The notes: generated from the letters alone by a model not told the origin. Counted from the first letter of the stretch, positions 1 to 7,847 are shown. The stretch is 8,362 nt of DNA from Candidatus Omnitrophota bacterium (GCA_023228195.1 JALOBR010000065.1:1-8362); one strand, 5' to 3'. Numbers and translations are program-made.

Positions 1-421
1 AAATAAAAGTTTTAAAAGTAGTTTTGTTAAAACCGTATTTTGTCTCTATCACAAAAGTATGATACGCGGAAAAAGGAATGCTTAAAAGCTGCAGGGCGGC
101 CCCAAGGATTCCCGTAAATATCAAACCCGTTATAATAGGGCCCTGGTTAAAGCTTCTTGCGATATTATCGATAAAGTTAAAACCGCCCGCTAACACAAAA
201 GTCAAAGTGATAATTACCGATATTGTATCTTTTGTAAGGTGAAAATTTGTATTTTCTTTTAGATACAATTGCGCAAGCTTATATTTTTGCGCGTCATAAA
301 AGCCTTCGAATTCAGAAGGCAACTCGCTTGATGCGTGTTTTACATTGAGCCGCTCAACAATTAAGTTAAGCAGATATTCAATTACTATAATTGACAGAAT
401 TATTATCAGATAAATATTCAT
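1..421 (-). CDS. M48 family (Ste24/CAAX prenyl protease 1-like) membrane metalloprotease, N-terminal part
   Basis: This is the first 140 codons of a gene that runs off the left edge of the window. The visible protein matches the N-terminal domain of Ste24-type M48 peptidases: a start-proximal membrane helix (about residues 2-20), then the conserved LPSEFEGFYDAQKY block (34-47) and LKENT (54-58), two more hydrophobic segments (about 66-84 and 97-118), and the family block IETKYGFNKTT (125-135). The zinc-binding HEXXH motif would lie downstream, outside the window, so catalytic competence cannot be judged. Family members are polytopic membrane zinc proteases; bacterial ones are thought to act in membrane protein quality control or peptide processing. 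The ATG at 421 fits the start of the family domain. GAGG lies about 11 bases upstream, in the edge of the repeat array, so ribosome binding looks weak. The gene is probably cotranscribed with the ABC-F gene upstream. Confidence 0.86.
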   Translation of the reverse strand, partial: MNIYLIIILSIIVIEYLLNLIVERLNVKHASSELPSEFEGFYDAQKYKLAQLYLKENTNFHLTKDTISVIITLTFVLAGGFNFIDNIARSFNQGPIITGLIFTGILGAALQLLSIPFSAYHTFVIETKYGFNKTTFKTFI

Positions 422-435
422 ATATTACTAACCCT

Positions 436-492
436 CAGCTTTCGGGTATCAGCTATCAGCTGCTGACAGCTGACGACTGAAGGCTGAAAGCT
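436..492. repeat. Degenerate heptamer array with inverted halves (TGAHAGC type)
   Basis: This array fills most of the 79-base gap between the ABC-F and Ste24-like genes. On the plus strand the right half reads as consecutive 7-mers: TGACAGC (464-470), TGACGAC, TGAAGGC, TGAAAGC (485-491). The left half holds the reverse-complement form: CAGCTTT (436-442), CGGGTAT, CAGCTAT, CAGCTGC (457-463). The two halves can pair as an imperfect hairpin. The TGANRGC unit recurs in the arrays near 2744-2834 and 5839-5928. No U-run follows on the minus transcript, so it is not a typical intrinsic terminator. Confidence 0.85.
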
Positions 493-500
493 TTTAAAAC

Positions 501-2456
<1,956 letters not shown>

Positions 2457-2464
2457 ATTAAAAA

Positions 2465-2486
2465 GGTTTAGGTTGAGGTTGAGGTC
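2465..2486. repeat. Hexamer tandem array (GGTTGA type)
   Basis: Just upstream of the ABC-F start the plus strand reads GGTTTA (2465-2470), GGTTGA (2471-2476), GGTTGA (2477-2482), GGTC (2483-2486). The rest of this 88-base gap (2487-2544) holds a looser, roughly complementary pattern ending ACTTAACC near 2523-2530, so a weak stem is possible. No promoter or terminator stands out in this gap. Confidence 0.7.
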
Positions 2487-2544
2487 AAAGAAAAACTAAA
2501 ATTCAAACTCATCTTAGTCTAAAACTTAACCGCAGCCTTTTTTA

Positions 2545-2727
2545 TTATCTATTGTATGGATTTTCGGTTTGTTTGTCGCTGTAGCCTTCGGCGGCCCCCT
2601 CAGTAACTCCACCAACTGCCTTAGTAGCTGCGCCGACGGGTTTACCTACTTCTTGAGCAGCTTTATGGACAGGCTCACATGCCATTAAGAAAAAAGATGC
2701 TATCATACTAAAGATTATAAATTTCAT
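2545..2727 (-). CDS. Small predicted lipoprotein of unknown function
   Basis: This is a 60-residue protein with a clear type II signal peptide: MKF, a hydrophobic stretch (4-14) and lipobox LMAC with the lipidated Cys at residue 17. The mature part is about 44 residues, Ala/Gly/Val/Lys rich with a loose repeat feel (VGKPVGAATKAVGGVTEGAA, 27-46), ending in a polar tail. Residue +2 after the Cys is Glu rather than Asp, which under the E. coli rule points to the outer membrane; whether that rule applies in this organism is unknown. The start is well supported: GGGAGG lies 5 bases upstream of the ATG. The gene follows the CsgG-like gene in the same direction, separated by a hairpin repeat, and may serve in the same envelope process; that link rests on position only. 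I do not recognise a named family. It resembles entericidin-like mini-lipoproteins only in size and composition. Confidence 0.8.
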   Translation of the reverse strand: MKFIIFSMIASFFLMACEPVHKAAQEVGKPVGAATKAVGGVTEGAAEGYSDKQTENPYNR

Positions 2728-2732
2728 ACATT

Positions 2733-2738
2733 CCTCCC
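2733..2738 (-). promoter_or_regulatory. Strong Shine-Dalgarno of the small lipoprotein gene
   Basis: GGGAGG on the minus strand, with a 5-base spacer (AATGT) to the ATG at 2727-2725. It lies just beyond the foot of the adjacent hairpin repeat, so folding of that repeat could affect its exposure (inference). Confidence 0.8.
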
Positions 2739-2739
2739 G

Positions 2740-2834
2740 TTTTAGCTTTCAGTCGTTGGCTTTGGCTAAAAGGAAAAGCCAAACCACGGCCTTCTGGCCA
2801 GCAACTGAAAGCTGAGAACCGACAGCTTCTAAAA
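2740..2834. repeat. Branched inverted repeat built of degenerate heptamers
   Basis: This array fills almost the whole gap between the CsgG-like and lipoprotein genes. An outer stem pairs 2744-2760 with 2797-2813: 17 positions, 15 Watson-Crick, one wobble and one mismatch. Nested inside is a perfect 7-base stem, TTTGGCT (2761-2767) with AGCCAAA (2777-2783), around a 9-base loop. On the minus strand the flank reads in heptamers AGCTGTC, GGTTCTC, AGCTTTC, AGTTGCT, the same unit family as the arrays at 436-492 and 5839-5928. The lipoprotein Shine-Dalgarno sits just past the lower end. Confidence 0.85.
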
Positions 2835-2835
2835 G

Positions 2836-3780
2836 TTACTGTTTTATCACTAAATCCGATGTTTTGATTTGTTCGGTACTGCTCAATATCTTTGCTTTGG
2901 AAAATTTTGTCTGCACTTCGAATATTATAATATCGCCTATTTTTGTTTTTTCTGTACCTAAATCCATACCGGTTTCCGGATCTATTAAGCTCTCGCCTTT
3001 TCTGCATATAATAAAAGTTTCACCCTGCGCTATGCCTGCGTCAGAACCGGCATTTACATAAACTAATCCGTCTTTAAGTGTAACCACTCTGCCTTGCCAG
3101 GAAAGTTTACCAAGCTTGTCAGAAATATAGACCACCGCTCTGTCTATTGCAATTTGCACAGCTTTACCGAGAGGCGTCTTTTTAAAACTTGAACTTCCTA
3201 AGCTAAAAGAACCGCTGTAACCTATGGTAAAAGCAGAAGCATCTGCTAAGCCTTCTATTCTTTGCGAATCTAAGATTTCACCGGTAGTTGAATCTATAAT
3301 TTGTACAATCACTGCAACATGCGCGTCAGATTTTACGCCGCCGATAGTTATACCATGGATGCTTAAGCCCTGGCCGCCGCCTTGAGTATTTTCTTCAAAT
3401 TCAGTAATGTTTCCGGTTATAAGGATTTGCGCCGGGATAATCTTTCCTTTTTGCGCTGAAAGAGATTTGGACATACGACCACTATCCGCAAGGTCCTGTT
3501 CCGTAAGCACGGCTCCTAAGTCTTTTCGGCTTAGTACGGTAAACCTTCCGCTTTGTATCAAAGCATCGCTAAGTTGAGCGGCAAAATCATCGCCAATGGC
3601 TATATATGAATTAATTCCGGAACTGTTTTCAAAACGCGCAACTGCAATTGTTTTTTTAGGCCCGCTGGCTTTAACCTGGCTGGTTTTAGTTGGAGTTTGC
3701 GCAAAAATATTCGAGTTAATTAAGGCAAGAAATGCAAATACTGCCGTAGAATATATAATTTTTTTAGAGCCTAATCTCAT
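2836..3780 (-). CDS. Secreted CsgG/HfaB-family protein with C-terminal FlgT_C-like domain
   Basis: This is a 314-residue protein with an N-terminal signal peptide: basic MRLGSKK, a hydrophobic core (about 8-22) and likely cleavage near Ala27 (IFA/Q). No lipobox Cys is present, unlike E. coli CsgG, so it is probably a soluble periplasmic or peripherally associated protein. Residues about 42-222 match the CsgG fold: KKTIAVARFEN (42-52), GDDFAAQLSDALIQSGRFTV (63-82), LSRKDL (83-88), a Gly-rich segment (about 133-148), then VIVQIIDSTTGEIL (157-170). Residues about 228-312 resemble the FlgT C-terminal domain: GRVVTLKDGLVYVNAGSDAG (230-249) and LIDPETGMDLG (265-275). CsgG relatives form secretion pores or help assemble surface structures. 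No csgA, csgB, csgE or csgF lies nearby, so curli export is not implied. GGGAGG lies 5 bases before the ATG, and a promoter precedes it. It likely heads the transcript that includes the lipoprotein gene. Confidence 0.88.
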   Translation of the reverse strand: MRLGSKKIIYSTAVFAFLALINSNIFAQTPTKTSQVKASGPKKTIAVARFENSSGINSYIAIGDDFAAQLSDALIQSGRFTVLSRKDLGAVLTEQDLADSGRMSKSLSAQKGKIIPAQILITGNITEFEENTQGGGQGLSIHGITIGGVKSDAHVAVIVQIIDSTTGEILDSQRIEGLADASAFTIGYSGSFSLGSSSFKKTPLGKAVQIAIDRAVVYISDKLGKLSWQGRVVTLKDGLVYVNAGSDAGIAQGETFIICRKGESLIDPETGMDLGTEKTKIGDIIIFEVQTKFSKAKILSSTEQIKTSDLVIKQ

Positions 3781-3785
3781 TTTTA

Positions 3786-3791
3786 CCTCCC
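3786..3791 (-). promoter_or_regulatory. Strong Shine-Dalgarno of the CsgG-like gene
   Basis: GGGAGG on the minus strand, with a 5-base spacer (TAAAA) to the ATG at 3780-3778. Motif and spacing are the same as for the downstream lipoprotein gene, which sets this pair apart from the other genes in the window. Confidence 0.8.
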
Positions 3792-3804
3792 TTTTTGAAG
3801 TTTC

Positions 3805-3832
3805 ATTATAAGCTAAAACTAAAAATATTCAA
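3805..3832 (-). promoter_or_regulatory. Predicted sigma70-type promoter for the CsgG-like gene
   Basis: Read on the minus strand: -35 TTGAAT (3832-3827), a 16-base A/T-rich spacer, and -10 TATAAT (3810-3805), a perfect consensus. Transcription would start near 3798, giving a short leader with the Shine-Dalgarno in it. This places a transcription unit boundary between the importer and the CsgG-like gene. The background is A/T rich, so chance matches are possible. Confidence 0.6.
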
Positions 3833-3868
3833 TTTAAATATAATACAAGAGTCACCACCGATTAGAAA

Positions 3869-3902
3869 CGAATTGCCACAAATAAATTCGTGGTCATTTG
3901 TG
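3869..3902 (-). terminator. Inverted repeat after oppF, possible terminator or 3' end structure
   Basis: It lies just past the OppF stop. In the minus-strand transcript CCACGAAU pairs with AUUUGUGG (3893-3876), using one G-U pair that would be an A-C mismatch in the plus-strand RNA. Competing stems overlap it: CACAAAT (3902-3896) with ATTTGTG (3883-3877), and CGAATT (3890-3885) with AATTCG (3874-3869). No U-run follows, so intrinsic termination is doubtful; an RNA stability element is an alternative. Confidence 0.4.
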
Positions 3903-3904
3903 TA

Positions 3905-4867
3905 TTATAAAGGAAAATGACAAGCAAAATAGCGGCCGTTTATTTCAGTAAGTGCGGGAATTTCTTCGACACATTTCGGCTCAGCATATCTGCAGCGGGT
4001 ATGGAACACACAACCGGAAGGGAGTTTGGTTAAGCCTGGAATTTCGCCTTTTAGTATTATACGTTTCTTTTTAGCCGCGGGATCCGGAATCGGTATTGCC
4101 GAGAGAAGAGCTTCGGTGTAAGGATGGATGGGATGATTGTATAAATCGCTATTTTTCGCTACTTCCATTATCTTTCCAAGATACATAACTAAAACTCTAT
4201 CGCTTATATACTCGATAACCCTTAAATCGTGGCTGATAAAAATATAGGTTAAGTTGAATTTTTCTTTCAACTCTTTAAACAGATTCAATATCTGCGCTTG
4301 AATCGAAACGTCTAAAGATGCAATAGGCTCATCAGCAATAATTAATTTGGGGTTTAAAGCCAAAGCCCTGGCAATTGCTATGCGTTGACGCTGGCCAGTG
4401 CTAAATTCATGCGGATAGCGGCTAACCATCTCTTTCGGTATACCGACTAAACTTAGAATGCGTTCCGCTTCCGAAAAAGCTTCTTTAGCGCGGCGTAAGC
4501 CGTGCACGATGAAAGGTTCACTTACGGTTTTAATAATCGCCATCTGCGGGTTTAAGGAAGCATGGGGATCCTGGAAAACAAACTGGATGTTGCGCCGGAT
4601 TTTTTTTAACTTGTTTTGTTTTAGATGCGTTATGTCCTCTCCTTCAAAAAAAACCCGGCCATCTGTTGGCGTGATAAGCCTTGCAATTATTTTTGCCAAA
4701 GTAGATTTCCCACAGCCGCTTTCTCCGACAAGCCCCAAGGTTTCACCCCGCTCAACAGTGAAGCTTACACCGTTTAAAGCGTGGATGACAGAGCCACCCG
4801 ACGCAAAAAATCCTGTTTTTGCAGGAAAATTCTTTACAATGTTTTCTGCTTTTAACAACGTCTTCAT
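3905..4867 (-). CDS. oppF: Peptide-type ABC importer ATPase, OppF/DppF-like
   Basis: This is a cytoplasmic ATPase subunit of the importer, 320 residues from the chosen start. Motifs: Walker A GESGCGKST (48-56), Q-loop Gln99, signature FSTGQ (155-159), Walker B LIIADEP (175-181), D-loop SLD (184-186) and switch His213. The C-terminal oligo_HPY region has PIHPYTEALLSAIP (246-259) and four Cys (286, 292, 299, 316) in the GCxF..RC...C...C pattern. That pattern binds an iron-sulfur cluster in some characterised Opp systems. The signature is odd: the family usually has SGGQ, here STGQ. The ATG at 4867 overlaps the OppD stop by 4 bases (ATGA), implying translational coupling. A TTG start at 4888 would add seven residues, but it lies inside the oppD end and has no better ribosome site. 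Opp versus Dpp cannot be resolved, so the symbol marks the role in the complex. Confidence 0.93.
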   Translation of the reverse strand: MKTLLKAENIVKNFPAKTGFFASGGSVIHALNGVSFTVERGETLGLVGESGCGKSTLAKIIARLITPTDGRVFFEGEDITHLKQNKLKKIRRNIQFVFQDPHASLNPQMAIIKTVSEPFIVHGLRRAKEAFSEAERILSLVGIPKEMVSRYPHEFSTGQRQRIAIARALALNPKLIIADEPIASLDVSIQAQILNLFKELKEKFNLTYIFISHDLRVIEYISDRVLVMYLGKIMEVAKNSDLYNHPIHPYTEALLSAIPIPDPAAKKKRIILKGEIPGLTKLPSGCVFHTRCRYAEPKCVEEIPALTEINGRYFACHFPL

Positions 4868-5829
4868 ATTTTTATACAAGCTGCCCAATGCCCTTTTCTA
4901 ACTTCGATAAGCTCCGGTTGCGCCTGGATGCATTTAGAATCAGCGCTGACGCATCTTTCGTAAAATATGCAACCCTTAGGTAATTGCGTTAATGGCGGCA
5001 CCGAACCTTTCAAGGTATTAAGTTTTTTATCTTTACCTCCAATTTTCGGTATGGCATCAAGCAATGCTTTTGTGTATGGATGCAGGGGAAGCTCGAATAA
5101 ATCTTTTGTCGATGCATATTCAACAATCGCCCCCGCATACATAACTCCAACAAAATCAACACGCTCCGCAACCACGCCTAAATCATGCGTTATCAGGATA
5201 ATTGCTATTTTATTTTTATTTTGTAAATTGCTTATAAGCTCAAGTATCTGCGCCTGGACTGTAACATCCAAGGCAGTCGTCGGCTCATCGGCGATTAAAA
5301 GGCTTGGATTTAAACTAAGCGCCATAGCTATTAAGACACGCTGGCGCATTCCTCCGCTTAATTGATGCGGGTAATCTTTGATTCTTTTTTGCGCTTCGGA
5401 AATGCCTACCAGCTCAAGCAATTTTACAACTTCGTCCATCGCCTTTTTCTTGCCGAGATTGCTGTGCAATTCCAGCGCCTCTCTTATTTGCTCGCCTATC
5501 GTAAAAACAGGATTAAGCGCCGTCATCGGTTCCTGAAAAATCATAGCAATTTCTCGGCCTCTGACCAGGCGCATTTCTTCCTGCGAAAGTTTTAACAAAT
5601 CCTTACCTTTATATAATATCCTGCTTGAAGGAGATATTTTTGCATTGTTAGGAAGTAACTGCATAATCGATAAAGCTGTTACAGTTTTACCGCAGCCGCT
5701 TTCGCCGACAAGCCCTAAAGTTTTACCTTCTTCCAAAGACAGAGTTACGCCTCTTACGGCTTTTACTTCGCCGGAATCGCTAAAGAAAGATGTGTGTAAA
5801 TTTTCGACTTTTAGCAGAATTTCATTCAT
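4864..5829 (-). CDS. oppD: Peptide-type ABC importer ATPase, OppD/DppD-like
   Basis: This 321-residue cytoplasmic ATPase pairs with OppF to drive the importer. Motifs: Walker A GESGCGKT (42-49), Q-loop Gln99 in FQEPMTALNP (98-107), canonical signature LSGGM followed by RQR (157-164), Walker B LLIADEPTTALD (177-188) and switch His215. The oligo_HPY C-terminus reads LHPYTKALLDAIP (249-261), followed by four Cys (287, 293, 300, 318) in the GCxF..RC...C...C arrangement linked to a [4Fe-4S] site in characterised Opp ATPases. The length is typical for the family. The ATG at 5829 gives a standard N-terminus (ILLKVENL). No Shine-Dalgarno is visible; the upstream sequence is TAATAAATAT next to a heptamer hairpin. 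A second ATG four bases on is out of frame. It ends in the ATGA overlap with oppF. Confidence 0.95.
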   Translation of the reverse strand: MNEILLKVENLHTSFFSDSGEVKAVRGVTLSLEEGKTLGLVGESGCGKTVTALSIMQLLPNNAKISPSSRILYKGKDLLKLSQEEMRLVRGREIAMIFQEPMTALNPVFTIGEQIREALELHSNLGKKKAMDEVVKLLELVGISEAQKRIKDYPHQLSGGMRQRVLIAMALSLNPSLLIADEPTTALDVTVQAQILELISNLQNKNKIAIILITHDLGVVAERVDFVGVMYAGAIVEYASTKDLFELPLHPYTKALLDAIPKIGGKDKKLNTLKGSVPPLTQLPKGCIFYERCVSADSKCIQAQPELIEVRKGHWAACIKI

Positions 5830-5838
5830 ATATTTATT

Positions 5839-5928
5839 AGCTATTGGCCTTCAGTCGTCAGCCCCTCGAGGACGCCATTTAGGGGCAGTCTTCAGCGGTT
5901 GACAGCTGAAGGCTGATGGCTGATAGCT
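5839..5928. repeat. Heptamer inverted repeat between oppC and oppD (TGAHRGC type)
   Basis: The plus strand right half is four clean heptamers: TGACAGC (5900-5906), TGAAGGC, TGATGGC, TGATAGC (5921-5927). The left half carries the complement, with the order partly shifted. Stems seen: AGCTAT (5839-5844) with ATAGCT (5923-5928); GCCTTCAG (5847-5854) with CTGAAGGC (5906-5913); GCCCCT (5861-5866) with AGGGGC (5881-5886). The units match those at 436-492. It fills nearly all of a 102-base gap inside the importer operon. Confidence 0.87.
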
Positions 5929-5931
5929 TTA

Positions 5932-6756
5932 TTATATTTTCAATTTCGGATCCAGCGCCTGCCTGATGCCCTCTCCCAAAATATAATAAGATAAGCAAGT
6001 CAAAAGTATTGCTAATCCCGGAAAAAAAATAAGCCACCAGGCAACTTCCATATATTCACGTCCAGCGGTTAGAATGTTTCCCCAGCTTGGAGTCGGCGGT
6101 TGTACTCCGAAACCTAAGAAACTTAAACCGGACTCCATAAGTATTGCTCCTGCCACTCCCAAAATGAAAGATACATAGACAGGCGACATTGCATTAGGCA
6201 AAATGTGCTTAAAAATTATTCGCGCATCGCTTGCGCCTATCGAACGCGCAGCCAGCACAAATTCTCTTTCCTTTAACGTTAGAAACTCCGCCCTTACAAG
6301 CCTTGCTATAGACATCCAGCCGGTTAACCCTATTACAAACATCACAATCCAAATACTAGGGCCAACTATCGCAATAATTGTAAGCAACAAAAAGAATGTC
6401 GGCACAGAAAGCATTATATCCACCAGGCGCATGATCAAAGAATCTATCAATTTTCCGTAATAACCGGCAAGGCTGCCTAAAATAATTCCGATTATCGTTG
6501 CAATTGCTATTGCGACAAAACCGACGGATAAAGAAATGCGTGTTCCATAAATCATTCTGCTCAAAATATCCCTCCCCAAATCATCTGTACCTAAAATGTG
6601 CCGGCTTCCTGGGGCTTGTAAAACATCATCCATATTTATAATGTTCGGATCATAAGGAGAAACAAACGGAGCAAGTATGGCAATAACCAAAAGCCCGAAT
6701 ACTAAAATTGCGCCGGTTAAAGCTAATTTATTTTTTTTAAATCTTTTCCAAAACAT
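5932..6756 (-). CDS. oppC: Peptide-type ABC importer permease, OppC/DppC-like
   Basis: This 274-residue inner-membrane permease forms the translocation channel with OppB. The short cytoplasmic N-terminus (FWKRFKKNKLA) leads into TM1 (about 12-32). An external segment follows with SPYDPN (33-38) and LGTDDLGRDILSRMIYGTR (55-73), a hallmark of OppC/DppC proteins. Further hydrophobic segments lie at about 74-98, 108-130, 134-152, 194-215 and 240-262. The EAA coupling loop that contacts the ATPases is EFVLAARSIGASDARIIFKH (165-184), ending at LPN. The C-terminus has SFLGFGVQPPTPSWG (212-226) and ends ALDPKL, all typical. Length and topology are those of an intact protein. The ATG at 6756 has no Shine-Dalgarno; the upstream sequence is CTTAAGTAATT, immediately after a nonamer repeat. 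The substrate is not determined by this subunit. Confidence 0.95.
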   Translation of the reverse strand: MFWKRFKKNKLALTGAILVFGLLVIAILAPFVSPYDPNIINMDDVLQAPGSRHILGTDDLGRDILSRMIYGTRISLSVGFVAIAIATIIGIILGSLAGYYGKLIDSLIMRLVDIMLSVPTFFLLLTIIAIVGPSIWIVMFVIGLTGWMSIARLVRAEFLTLKEREFVLAARSIGASDARIIFKHILPNAMSPVYVSFILGVAGAILMESGLSFLGFGVQPPTPSWGNILTAGREYMEVAWWLIFFPGLAILLTCLSYYILGEGIRQALDPKLKI

Positions 6757-6766
6757 AATTACTTAA

Positions 6767-6852
6767 GGTTACGAAAATTACGGATGTTACATTAAAATAA
6801 TTTAATTCGTTGCAACCTTCGTAACCTGCGTAACTTTCGCAACATTCGTAAC
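6767..6852. repeat. Nonamer tandem array with inverted halves between oppB and oppC
   Basis: Plus-strand right half: CAACCTTCG (6813-6821), TAACCTGCG, TAACTTTCG, CAACATTCG (6840-6848), TAAC. Left half in opposite orientation: GGTTACGAA (6767-6775), AATTACGGA, TGTTAC (6785-6790). GGTTACGAA pairs perfectly with TTCGTAACC (6818-6826), and other unit pairings are possible. An A/T-only core (about 6791-6807) separates the halves. The unit length is 9, not 7, and the sequence is unrelated to the arrays in neighbouring gaps. Confidence 0.87.
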
Positions 6853-6861
6853 TCATATTAT

Positions 6862-7836
6862 TTACCTTACCCTAATCCTCGGGTCTGCAAGCGCGTATCC
6901 TATATCCGCCAGCAAATTGCCTAAAAGCGTAAGTACAGATACCATAACTACTTCAGCCATAATTACATTATAATCTCTGCTCATTGCGGCTTGATACAAA
7001 AGCTGGCCCACGCCCGGTATTGCGAATATAGTTTCAAAGATTACACTTCCGCTGATTAAACCGGGAATTGAAAGGCCAACAATTGTTATTACCGGTAAAA
7101 CCGCATTTCTTAACGCGTGCTTATAAACTACTTTGCTTTCAGAAAGGCCCTTCGCCCTTGCCGTTACTATGTATTCCTGGCTTAAAGCTTCCTGCATGGT
7201 GCTACGCATATAGCGCGAAATACCGGCTAAGCTTCCGAAAACAGTTATAAATATTGGCAAGCATAAGTGCCGTGTGCTATCAAAAAATTTCTGCAGTAAA
7301 GATAAACTTTCATAATTCAATGATTTTATGCCTGAAACAGGGAGGACATTCAGCCAGACTCCGAAAATAAATTGTAGTATTAACGCAAGCCAGAATGTCG
7401 GCATGGCAAACCCTACAAAAACGGCAAGTGTAGTCAACTTATCCGATAATGAATTAGCTTTAACCGCTGAATGTATACCTATGGGCACAGCAATAAGAAA
7501 AATAAAAAATATAGCGATACTGTTTATAAGAATAGTTATGGGAAGCTTTTCTCTGATTTTATCCCAGGCGGGCCGCATATCGCTCGACAAAGAATTTCCG
7601 AAATCCAGCCTTGAAACATTTTTAAGCCAGATACCATATCTTATATGGATGGGCTTATCCAAACCCCAGTGTTTTTCCAGAATAGCTCTTGCCTCTGGAG
7701 TCATTTTTGGGTTTAACTCTGACAAAGCATCCGTAGGCTTACCCGGAGTTAAATTAATAAGAAAAAAAGAAACAAGGGTTATACCGAAGAATGTAATCAA
7801 CAACTCAAATGATTTTTTGGACAAATAATTTAGCAT
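6862..7836 (-). CDS. oppB: Peptide-type ABC importer permease, OppB/DppB-like
   Basis: This 324-residue inner-membrane permease is the partner of OppC. TM1 lies at about 11-29 (LLITFFGITLVSFFLINLTPG with the family's PG turn). A large external domain (about 30-95) includes EKHWGLDKPIHIRYGIWL (54-71) and DFGNSL (78-83), typical of OppB/DppB. Hydrophobic segments follow at about 99-123, 134-163, 194-208, 247-270 and 290-315. The EAA loop is EYIVTARAKGLSESKVVYKH (221-240), ending at LRN; the tail reads DPRIRVR. The start at 7836 (ATG; MLNYLSKKSFELL) is preferred. The frame stays open to a GTG at 7875, but those 13 extra codons lie largely in a repeat array, and TM1 would then sit unusually far from the N-terminus. 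No Shine-Dalgarno is seen; the upstream sequence is CTTAATATAATT. Confidence 0.93.
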   Translation of the reverse strand: MLNYLSKKSFELLITFFGITLVSFFLINLTPGKPTDALSELNPKMTPEARAILEKHWGLDKPIHIRYGIWLKNVSRLDFGNSLSSDMRPAWDKIREKLPITILINSIAIFFIFLIAVPIGIHSAVKANSLSDKLTTLAVFVGFAMPTFWLALILQFIFGVWLNVLPVSGIKSLNYESLSLLQKFFDSTRHLCLPIFITVFGSLAGISRYMRSTMQEALSQEYIVTARAKGLSESKVVYKHALRNAVLPVITIVGLSIPGLISGSVIFETIFAIPGVGQLLYQAAMSRDYNVIMAEVVMVSVLTLLGNLLADIGYALADPRIRVR

Positions 7837-7847
7837 AATTATATTAA

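Noticed and set aside
436..492. CRISPR array or insertion sequence end
   Set aside because: Units are 7 bases, degenerate and contiguous with no spacers, and no transposase or cas gene is present.
2708..3007. 99-codon open frame overlapping the CsgG-like 3' end and the hairpin repeat
   Set aside because: It lies out of frame with a well-supported gene, has basic low-complexity content and matches no family. Its QRLKAK peptide comes from the heptamer repeat.
2836..3780. Curli secretion locus
   Set aside because: No csgA, csgB, csgE or csgF homologue is present and the protein lacks the CsgG lipobox, so only family membership is claimed.
4868..4888. N-terminal extension of OppF from a TTG at 4888
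   Set aside because: The ATG at 4867 forms an ATGA overlap with the OppD stop and gives the standard family N-terminus; the TTG start has no better support.
4458..4901. 147-codon plus-strand open frame opposite oppF
   Set aside because: It is an antisense shadow of the ATPase reading frame; composition mirrors the coding strand and no family is recognisable.
5839..5928. Intrinsic terminator inside the importer operon
   Set aside because: The stems are long but no U-run follows on the minus transcript, and the next gene is an obligate subunit of the same complex.
7328..7828. 166-codon plus-strand open frame opposite oppB
   Set aside because: It is an antisense shadow of a conserved permease gene, with no ribosome site and no recognisable protein family.
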